A stretch of 64,000 nucleotides of DNA from Arcobacter vandammei (GTDB lineage Bacteria; Campylobacterota; Campylobacteria; Campylobacterales; Arcobacteraceae): contig NZ_JADKPZ010000008.1 in assembly GCF_016106035.1 (NCBI RefSeq), positions 1-64,000 on the forward strand, written 5' to 3'. A program made the translations under genes and the position numbers. Shown in pieces: positions 53,460 through 59,902 of the stretch (positions are counted from its first letter, which is position 1; each line of letters begins with the position of its first letter). The notes beneath the pieces were generated by a model that worked only from the letters and a program-made list of their open reading frames with translations, did no database searches and was not told the origin of the DNA.

Positions 53460-54608
53460 TTAAGCTCTATTTAGATTTGAAGCACATAAAAAAGCTTCAC
53501 TAAAAACTATTTGAAAGTTAAAGCCTCCTAGTTCTCCTGTTAAATCCAAACACTCTCCAATAAAATATAAATCTTTTTGTCTTAAGCTCTCAAAAGTTTT
53601 ATGATTTATCTCATTTGTTTCTATTCCACCTTTTGTAACTTCTGCTTTTGTATATCCAAAATTTCCTGCTGGACTAAGTTCATAATTTTTTAAAAGCTTT
53701 AATTTTTCTATCTCATCTAAAGTTAATTTTGAACAAGATTTATCTTCTAAATCAATAGATTTTAAAAACTCTTGAATAAATCTTTTTGGAAAAGGCAAAG
53801 CTGTACTAATATTTTTATTTCCAACTAAAAGCTTTTCTAAATTTTTGTTTGGTAAAAAATCTATCTTTATTTTTCCTTTTTTCCAATATAAAGATGTTGT
53901 TAAAACAGCTGGTCCACTAAAACCTTTGTGTGCAAAAAGTAAATTTCCTTCTACTTTTTTATCTTCTACAAAAATATTTACAAAAATTGAAAGTCCTGAA
54001 AGCTCTTTAAACCAAAACTGCTCTTTTTGAACTGTAAAACCCACAAGTGCAGGATTTAGACTGTTTATAGTATGTCCAAATTTCTTTGCCACATCAAAAG
54101 CGATACTTGAAGCTCCCAAAGTAGCAAAAGATAATCCACCACTAGCAAGAACAACTTTTTTTGCTTCTATTTGCCCTTTGTTTGTATGAATTGTAAAAAA
54201 TTCTTTGTGTGAAATATCCAAAACCTTAGTTTCCATAAACTTTTTTATGTGAGTTGTAAGAAGTGAAAACATATCTATTACATCTTGACTAGAGTTGCAA
54301 AAATATGTTCCTTTTACGATTTTTGGCTCTATTTTTGGAAAAACTCTATTTTTATTTAAAAACTTTAGTAAATCATCTTTTGAGTAATTTTCTAAAATAT
54401 TTTTTGCAAAATCTCTATCTCCAAGATAGTTTTTTGAACTTACAAGCTCATTTGTAATATTGCATTTTGCTCCACCAGAGACTTTGATTTTTTGACCTAT
54501 TTTGCTATTTGATTCTATTAAACAAACATTTTTATACTTTTTTCTATCTAAATTTGAAGCAAACATCAATCCACTTGCACCTGCTCCAATTATCGCTATA
54601 TCAAAGAT
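53460..54608 (-). CDS. HI0933/BaiN-type flavoprotein, non-AUG start
   Basis: A NAD(P)/FAD-dependent oxidoreductase of the HI0933 family. The FAD-binding sequence IFDIAIIGAGASGL (GAGASG motif) is encoded from 54608, and the rest includes KVSGGAKCNITN, VVLASGGLSFATLGASS, and GGFNFQIVFSEAFLCA. No ATG, GTG or TTG lies upstream of the motif before a stop codon at 54612-54614; the first conventional candidate (TTG 54569) is inside the motif and would delete it. An ATC at 54608-54606, with AAAAGGA at 6 nt spacing, is the best-placed start; an ATT is further in. The reading frame overlaps the 3' end of the histidine kinase gene by 8 nt. Confidence 0.85.
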   Translation of the reverse strand: MFDIAIIGAGASGLMFASNLDRKKYKNVCLIESNSKIGQKIKVSGGAKCNITNELVSSKNYLGDRDFAKNILENYSKDDLLKFLNKNRVFPKIEPKIVKGTYFCNSSQDVIDMFSLLTTHIKKFMETKVLDISHKEFFTIHTNKGQIEAKKVVLASGGLSFATLGASSIAFDVAKKFGHTINSLNPALVGFTVQKEQFWFKELSGLSIFVNIFVEDKKVEGNLLFAHKGFSGPAVLTTSLYWKKGKIKIDFLPNKNLEKLLVGNKNISTALPFPKRFIQEFLKSIDLEDKSCSKLTLDEIEKLKLLKNYELSPAGNFGYTKAEVTKGGIETNEINHKTFESLRQKDLYFIGECLDLTGELGGFNFQIVFSEAFLCASNLNRA

Positions 54609-55827
54609 TTTCTATCCTTTTTATAGTAAATATATTTTTACTATCTTCATATTTATAAAGCAAATTATATCCATTTGCCTTTAAAATATTAAAAACTATA
54701 TAAAGCCCCAAACCAAAAGACTCATTTGAAGATTTACCATAAAAAGGCTCAAGATATTTTTCAAAATTTCCTTCAAGTTTTTTACCACTATTTATAAATA
54801 AAATATCATCATTTATAGTTTTAATCTCTACTTTTTTATTGTCTGAATACTTTATTGCATTATCTATTAAATTTTTTATAGCTATTGAAAAAAGTTTAAA
54901 ATTTACAAAAAGCCTAATATTAGAGTATGAGTTTTCTACAAACTCTTCATCTAGCATTAAAATATCTTTTGCTTCATCAAGTAAATCTTCCAAAAAATAG
55001 CTCTTTTTCTCCAACTCTTTATTTTGAGAAATAAGCTCTTCAATAGTAGCAAATTCATTTATTAAGTTTTCCAAACGGTTAAAAACCATCTTTAATTTTT
55101 CTATATTCTCTTCACTATTTTCAAGTTGTAAAAGGAATTTTCCCTTTGTAATTGGAGTTTTTAACTCATGCATAATATTTCGTATAAAAATATTTCTTGA
55201 CTCTTTTATATTTTTCAACTTTAAAGCTGTATTTTTAAACTCATTTGCTAAAAGTGTGATTTCATCTTTTTTTTCACTATTTTTAAGCTCAAAATCGAAA
55301 TTCTCACTTCCAAGTAAACTTACATTCTCTTTTATCTCCTTTAGTGGAAGAAGCTTTTTTAAAGTCTTTATGTATAGCAAAGTAATTGCAATAAAAAGTA
55401 AAATAAATACAAGAAAAATATAGAGAAAACTTGAAAAATTCGGGCTTTCATTATCTTTTATCAGTAATATTTCTCTTCCTTGCTCAAATAAAATATAGTT
55501 TTTATCTTTAATCGCAAATATTTTAAAACCATCTCTTGCTTTTCCTCTTGCAAAAAGTAGTTTTTTATCTCTAGTTTCCAAAATTTCTTCAATATTTTCT
55601 TTAGGAATTAACTCATAATTCATCTCTTTTAAAATAGCCAAAAACTCAAAGTTTAGTTCACCTCTTTGTTTAAATACTATTTTAGTAAGTGGTTTATATT
55701 TGTCAGAAATTTGTTCTTCTTTTATAAAATTTTCATAAGTGAGTAGAAAAATAAAAGAAACTATAAGTAAAGAAATTGTTATTAAATAGTTTAAAGTGCT
55801 TGAAAATATTATAGAGTCTTTATTCAT
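54601..55827 (-). CDS. Sensor histidine kinase
   Basis: An inner-membrane sensor of 408 residues. TM helices lie at about 10-30 and 134-156 with a small periplasmic domain between. HAMP is followed by the DHp domain with phospho-acceptor His220 (in RNIMHELKTPITKG) and a catalytic domain with NLIDNAIKYSDNK (N box) and ESFGLGLYIVFNILKANG (G2 box). It is 3' of the response regulator with a 4-nt overlap. The Spy-like protein upstream in the same operon suggests the pair senses envelope stress or acidity, as CpxA or ArsS do. Confidence 0.92.
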   Translation of the reverse strand: MNKDSIIFSSTLNYLITISLLIVSFIFLLTYENFIKEEQISDKYKPLTKIVFKQRGELNFEFLAILKEMNYELIPKENIEEILETRDKKLLFARGKARDGFKIFAIKDKNYILFEQGREILLIKDNESPNFSSFLYIFLVFILLFIAITLLYIKTLKKLLPLKEIKENVSLLGSENFDFELKNSEKKDEITLLANEFKNTALKLKNIKESRNIFIRNIMHELKTPITKGKFLLQLENSEENIEKLKMVFNRLENLINEFATIEELISQNKELEKKSYFLEDLLDEAKDILMLDEEFVENSYSNIRLFVNFKLFSIAIKNLIDNAIKYSDNKKVEIKTINDDILFINSGKKLEGNFEKYLEPFYGKSSNESFGLGLYIVFNILKANGYNLLYKYEDSKNIFTIKRIENL

Positions 55828-56501
55828 TGTATAAATTTATATCCCATTCCTCTTATTGTTTGCAGATGTTTTGGTTCTCTTGGATTATCTTCAATTTTAT
55901 GTCTTATTCTATTTATAATAACAGCTAGTGAACCAGAATTTTCATAATCACTATTTAAAATATCAGAATTCTCAAAAATATCTTCTCTGCTTACAATAAA
56001 GCCCTCTCTTTTTATAAAAAGGCTTAAAATCTCAAATTCAGCAGCTGTAAGTTTGAGATAAACTCCATCTTTTTTTATCTCTTTTTTATCTGAGTCCAAA
56101 ACAAAACTCTTTTTTTGTTCTAGCTCATCTGTTTGTATAGATTTATTAAATCTTCGCAAAATTGTTCTTATTCTTACTTCCAATTCCCTTGGGTCATAAG
56201 GCTTTGGTAAATAGTCATCAGCTCCTAGTTTTAGGGCCGTTACCTTATCTGTAATATCACTTCTTGCACTTGATATTATAATAGGTATATCATATTTTAT
56301 AAGCTCTTTGCAAACATCTAATCCATCCATTCCAGGTAAAGTCAAATCCAAAATTATCAAATCAAATTTTTGTAATTTGATACTTGAAAGAGCCAAAAAA
56401 GGCTCTTCAAAGTTTACTACTTCAATATTAAACTGTCTTAAATATTGTGCTAAAACCTCTGCTAGTTCTAAATCATCTTCTATCATTGCAATTTTTATCA
56501 A
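55824..56501 (-). CDS. OmpR-family response regulator
   Basis: A 225-residue two-domain regulator. The receiver domain has the acidic pocket (IEDDLELAEV) and phospho-acceptor Asp52 (in FDLIILDLTLPGMDGLDV) with the KPYDPRELEVRI switch Lys; the winged-helix domain ends GMGYKFIQ and contains LTAAEFEILSLF and VIINRIRHKIEDNPREPKHLQTIRG. Four TTAA-type repeats at 11-bp spacing upstream of the operon (57031-57074) are the predicted binding array. It follows the Spy-like gene by 15 bases and overlaps the kinase gene by 4 nt. Confidence 0.95.
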   Translation of the reverse strand: MIKIAMIEDDLELAEVLAQYLRQFNIEVVNFEEPFLALSSIKLQKFDLIILDLTLPGMDGLDVCKELIKYDIPIIISSARSDITDKVTALKLGADDYLPKPYDPRELEVRIRTILRRFNKSIQTDELEQKKSFVLDSDKKEIKKDGVYLKLTAAEFEILSLFIKREGFIVSREDIFENSDILNSDYENSGSLAVIINRIRHKIEDNPREPKHLQTIRGMGYKFIQ

Positions 56502-56516
56502 AGTATATTCCTCTTA

Positions 56517-56993
56517 TTATTTTTTATCTTCAAAGCTTTGTTTTATCTTCTCTTTTTTTAAATCAAGTAAAACTTTAAATTGCTCTTTTTGTTTTGAATC
56601 TAACACTTTATATGTTTTATCCAAAATATCTGCTTGAATCTCTTCTCTTTTTTCTCTTTTATCTTTCATCATTTTTATAAATTTTGCTTTATCAAAGCTA
56701 TCTTTAGAGAAAGCATCACCAAAATATAGCTCTTGTTTTCTACTCTCTTTTATAATATCATTGATTTTTGTTTTTTGTTCTGCACTTAAATTTAGTTCAT
56801 TAAACATTCTTAAATATCCACCACCAAAATGAGAACCTCTTTTATTATCTTGTTTAGAGTGTTTATTTCCATCTTTTTTATTTATATCGCAATGTTGTCT
56901 ATCTTTTTTAATATCACAGCTTTTACCTTCTTGTGCATACAATCCACTTACTAAAATTGAAGCAAATGCTAAACTTGAAATAATTTTTTTCAT
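56517..56993 (-). CDS. Spy/CpxP-like periplasmic protein
   Basis: A 158-residue protein with a signal peptide (IISSLAFASILVSGLYAQ) and a helical domain with the LTxxQ-type motif: LNLSAEQKTKINDIIKES and, near the end, LDSKQKEQFKVLLDLKKEKI. Highly charged, rich in Lys and Glu. CpxP/Spy proteins act as periplasmic chaperones and as sensors or feedback inhibitors of two-component kinases. It is the first gene of the operon with the response regulator and kinase, and the array upstream suggests autoregulation. An unusual Cys-rich start (CDIKKDRQHCDI) may bind metal or form a disulfide. Confidence 0.85.
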   Translation of the reverse strand: MKKIISSLAFASILVSGLYAQEGKSCDIKKDRQHCDINKKDGNKHSKQDNKRGSHFGGGYLRMFNELNLSAEQKTKINDIIKESRKQELYFGDAFSKDSFDKAKFIKMMKDKREKREEIQADILDKTYKVLDSKQKEQFKVLLDLKKEKIKQSFEDKK

Positions 56994-57030
56994 CTTCTAT
57001 CCTTTTTTTTGATATATGAAATTATTACAA

Positions 57031-57074
57031 GTAGATTTTAACACTCTTTTAATTTAATCTTAACAAATTCTTAA
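57031..57074 (-). promoter_or_regulatory. Four 11-bp direct repeats (response-regulator array)
   Basis: On the minus strand the sequence reads TTAAGAATTTG, TTAAGATTAAA, TTAAAAGAGTG and TTAAAATCTAC consecutively, four repeats starting TTAA at exact 11-bp intervals (repeat starts at 57074, 57063, 57052 and 57041). This spacing is typical of OmpR/PhoB-family regulators binding as tandem dimers. The array lies between the Spy-like operon and the divergent phosphoesterase gene (57098). A TAATAA element at 57027-57022 could be the leftward -10. Confidence 0.65.
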
Positions 57075-57097
57075 TGCTATTTAGCTAATATTCGCAA

Positions 57098-58042
57098 ATG
57101 AAAATAAAAGTAGCAACATTTAACCTCTTCCAGTTTTGTTCTTGGAATTTCTCATTTTATACAAAAAAAGAGAAGTTTAACCAAAAAGATTGGGAAGATA
57201 AAAAGCTTTGGATAAAAGAGCAATTATTAAAAATGAATTGCGATATTATAGGTTTTCAAGAGGTTTTTTCTCAAGATGAGTTAAAATATTTGGTTTATGA
57301 ATGTGGATTTAAAGATTTTGTAGTTGTTGATAAACCAATAATAGAAGAAAAAACTCAAACTTTTAAAACTACAACTGTTGCCTTGGCTAGTAAATTTCCT
57401 ATAAAATCTATAGAAAAAGTATCAAGAAAAGATAATTTTATTTTTGCTAGAGAGCCTATAAAAGCTATTATCTCTTTAAATGATAGTTTAGAAATAGCCT
57501 TTTATGTAGCTCATTTAAAATCAAATAGATTAAATGAGTTTGAGTATAGATTTACAAAAGATTCAACTCTTGAAGAGAAAAAAGCAAAACTTGATACTGC
57601 TTTGAAAAACAACTATTCTCTTTCATTAAAACAAAGAATAAATGAAGCAAAAACTCTACATTTTGATATAAAAGCTTCAAAAATTCCAGCTATTTTGGTT
57701 TGTGATTTAAATGATAGAGAGTTTTCAGTAACAGTTGAAGCTTTGACAAACAGAAGATTTTATATAAAAGAGCTAAAAAAAGATGATTTTATTCTTTTTG
57801 ATAGTTATGATTTCGCTCCAAAAAATATTTATAACCCACACCCTGAATTTAAAGGCTTTGTAAGAACTCCTACAAGCTATTTTATAGGAAAAGGAAATAC
57901 TCTTGATTTTATCTTTGTATCAAAAGAGCTAAAAAATTCTGTGATAAAGCATACAGTTTTTGATGAGCATTTACAAAAAAATCAAAATGGAAGCCTAAAG
58001 CAAAGTGACCATGCACAAGTTGTTTGTGAACTAATTTTTTAA
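57098..58042 (+). CDS. Endonuclease/exonuclease/phosphatase-family protein
   Basis: A 314-residue EEP-fold phosphoesterase. The N-terminus (KVATFNLFQFCSW) carries the metal-binding Asn, IIGFQEVFSQDELK the essential Glu, YVAHLKSNRLNEFEYRF the His, ILVCDLNDREFSVTVEAL the Asp/Asn pair and QSDHAQVVCEL the terminal catalytic His. No signal peptide is seen. The family covers nucleases and sphingomyelinase-like enzymes; the substrate is not clear. It is divergent from the Spy-like operon and shares its regulatory gap; it lacks a strong ribosome binding site. Confidence 0.85.
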   Translation: MKIKVATFNLFQFCSWNFSFYTKKEKFNQKDWEDKKLWIKEQLLKMNCDIIGFQEVFSQDELKYLVYECGFKDFVVVDKPIIEEKTQTFKTTTVALASKFPIKSIEKVSRKDNFIFAREPIKAIISLNDSLEIAFYVAHLKSNRLNEFEYRFTKDSTLEEKKAKLDTALKNNYSLSLKQRINEAKTLHFDIKASKIPAILVCDLNDREFSVTVEALTNRRFYIKELKKDDFILFDSYDFAPKNIYNPHPEFKGFVRTPTSYFIGKGNTLDFIFVSKELKNSVIKHTVFDEHLQKNQNGSLKQSDHAQVVCELIF

Positions 58043-58163
58043 ATAAATTTTATAAAACTATTTTGAGTAAATGTTGAAGTTGCTTTTAGATTTATACTTG
58101 TAATGCCTAATTCATCAAGAGTTTTTAGTTCATTTAAATTCAAAAGATTTACTTTCCGAAGCC
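58039..58163 (-). pseudogene. Remnant of an RTX/VCBS-type adhesin or hemolysin gene
   Basis: In this gap between the phosphoesterase and hipB, one frame of the minus strand reads NELKTLDELGITSINLKATS, TFTQNSFIKFI and then a stop, with no start codon or usable ribosome binding site. The ELKTLDELGITSINL pattern is characteristic of the calcium-binding C-terminal regions of large RTX/VCBS adhesins, where it follows DxDGxISQxNEL-type EF-hand loops. It is too short to function and overlaps the stop codon of the phosphoesterase gene. Confidence 0.5.
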
Positions 58164-58178
58164 TAAAACTTCTAATAT

Positions 58179-58550
58179 CTATCTAACTCTTTTTTTATCA
58201 CTTTTTTCAAACTTTTCAATCATCTCTTTTGGTGTAGGAAGTAGTAGTTTTTCTAATTCATCTAATCTTCCAAAATTTCTTATAACTTTTATAAAATTCA
58301 GGATAGATATATTTCCTTTTTGCTCAAAATTTGAGTAGGTTGTAGGAGAGCTTAAATTTGCTTCATTGCTAAACTCTACTTGCTTTTTATTTTGTGATAT
58401 TCTTAATTCTTTTGCTCTTAGACTTAAAACTAAAGCTATCTCTTCATCTGTTAAAGTTCCAAAAGAGCTATTTATATTTAGATTTTCTTTTCTATCTTTT
58501 TTAATATTTTTTTGTGCTTTTTGCAGTTTTCTTAAAAGTTCGCTACTCAT
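58179..58550 (-). CDS. HipB-like helix-turn-helix antitoxin
   Basis: A 123-residue protein. A XRE-like helix-turn-helix is visible (LVLSLRAKELRISQNKKQVEFSNEANLSSPTTYSNFEQKG), with helical regions before and after. Adjacent to hipA with a one-base overlap, it is the likely antitoxin and autorepressor. Unlike E. coli hipBA, the antitoxin gene is downstream of the toxin gene. An inverted repeat upstream of hipA is a candidate operator. Confidence 0.78.
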   Translation of the reverse strand: MSSELLRKLQKAQKNIKKDRKENLNINSSFGTLTDEEIALVLSLRAKELRISQNKKQVEFSNEANLSSPTTYSNFEQKGNISILNFIKVIRNFGRLDELEKLLLPTPKEMIEKFEKSDKKRVR

Positions 58551-59803
58551 TATAATGCTCCTTGTAGAGTTCTTTTTGAAGTTTCTAGTAATACTCTTTT
58601 TTGTTTATCTATTTGTATATTAAACTCTTTTAGTAAAACTGGAAGTTCATTTTCTCTTAAAGTTTTCAAAGTTTGCAAAGAAGCAGCTACAAACTCCAAA
58701 TCAATTGAAAATTCAGTTGCAAGTTTTACAATATCATCTATATTTATTTGAGATAATGCTTTTCCATATAATGAAAGTTGATGCTCAACTGTTTGTTTTT
58801 CGCCTTTTGAAAAAGTCAAATCATAAGCAGGAGTTGCTTTATATTTAAAATCTTCATCACACATAAAAGAGAAGTTTCTACTATGGTCATCTTGATTTAC
58901 AAACATATAGTTAAAAAGCATTTGTAAAAATAGTTGTTTTAAACTATTTGTTGCTCCTAGTTTTACAGAAGTTCTTAATAAATCTTCATATCCTATTGTT
59001 CTAGGAATATTATAGTCCAAATGTAAAAGACCTGCTAGTGAGTGAATATGGTATCTCTTTGCATTTTCATCTATATCAAATCGTTTTGTAACAAAGTGAA
59101 ATTTATTATTTGTTTCTAGTAAATAGCTATCCATCATATCTAAGCCAGATTTTCTAGCCAATAAATAGTAGATATACTCTAGCTTTGAGTAAGTTGATTT
59201 ATTTTCATCATTGTTTTGAGTATCATCATACTTTATAATTGAGTGAATAAATCCATCTCTTAAAGGCTTTGTTCTATCTCCCAAAAAAACTTCTTTGCTT
59301 TCAAGATTTATAGTACATACAGCTTTGCTTCTAGCACCTCCTACAAAAGAGTGAGCAGAAACCAAAAAAGCATCTTGTAAAGATTTATAATTACCATTTT
59401 TTATAAGATCTTTTGATTTCTCAAACATCTCTTTTAACTTTAAAGTATGTTCAATTTCATTGCTTTTATTTTCTAAAGACGGTTCAAATGTTACTGCTCC
59501 AAGCCCTTTATTTCCTATAAAAAGTAGCTTATCACTAACAGTTGGATATTTATTTAATTGTTTTAAGAAAAAGTTTTGAAGTATAATATTTCCAAAATTA
59601 CCAGGTAAAGAATCACTAATAAACCCAGCAACTTTTTCTAAATGTACTAAATTTGTAGTATCAATCTCTTTTTTACTATTTGAAAGCATTATAGGACTTA
59701 CTTTATAACACATATCATCGAGTTGTTTTAAATATACTCTATCTTTATCTTCATACATATTTGCTATATGTTTTCCAAAAATATTAATTGAAACTATTTG
59801 CAT
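58550..59803 (-). CDS. HipA-family toxin kinase
   Basis: A 417-residue HipA-like serine/threonine kinase. The ATP-binding segment SFVGGARSKAVCTI (with the Gly-rich loop), the conserved FVTKRFDIDENAKRYHIHSLAGLLHLDY, the catalytic NQDDHSRNFSF and the metal-binding PAYDLTFSKG are in the order expected. E. coli HipA phosphorylates GltX and causes dormancy; the target here is not shown. It heads the operon and is followed by the HipB-like gene. Confidence 0.88.
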   Translation of the reverse strand: MQIVSINIFGKHIANMYEDKDRVYLKQLDDMCYKVSPIMLSNSKKEIDTTNLVHLEKVAGFISDSLPGNFGNIILQNFFLKQLNKYPTVSDKLLFIGNKGLGAVTFEPSLENKSNEIEHTLKLKEMFEKSKDLIKNGNYKSLQDAFLVSAHSFVGGARSKAVCTINLESKEVFLGDRTKPLRDGFIHSIIKYDDTQNNDENKSTYSKLEYIYYLLARKSGLDMMDSYLLETNNKFHFVTKRFDIDENAKRYHIHSLAGLLHLDYNIPRTIGYEDLLRTSVKLGATNSLKQLFLQMLFNYMFVNQDDHSRNFSFMCDEDFKYKATPAYDLTFSKGEKQTVEHQLSLYGKALSQINIDDIVKLATEFSIDLEFVAASLQTLKTLRENELPVLLKEFNIQIDKQKRVLLETSKRTLQGAL

Positions 59804-59819
59804 ATAAAGCCTTTATTCA

Positions 59820-59868
59820 TATATATTTGTAATAATATCATAAAATAGTAGTTAATTACAAATATATA
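59820..59868. promoter_or_regulatory. 14-bp inverted repeat upstream of hipA
   Basis: TATATATTTGTAAT (59820-59833) is repeated in inverted orientation as ATTACAAATATATA (59855-59868). The repeat starts 17 bases before the hipA start codon. Autoregulation of hip operons by HipB makes this a likely operator, although the 35-bp separation between arm centres is wider than in a single E. coli HipB site. Confidence 0.5.
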
Positions 59869-59902
59869 AGTTTAATCACATATAGATATAAAAATATTAA
59901 AA

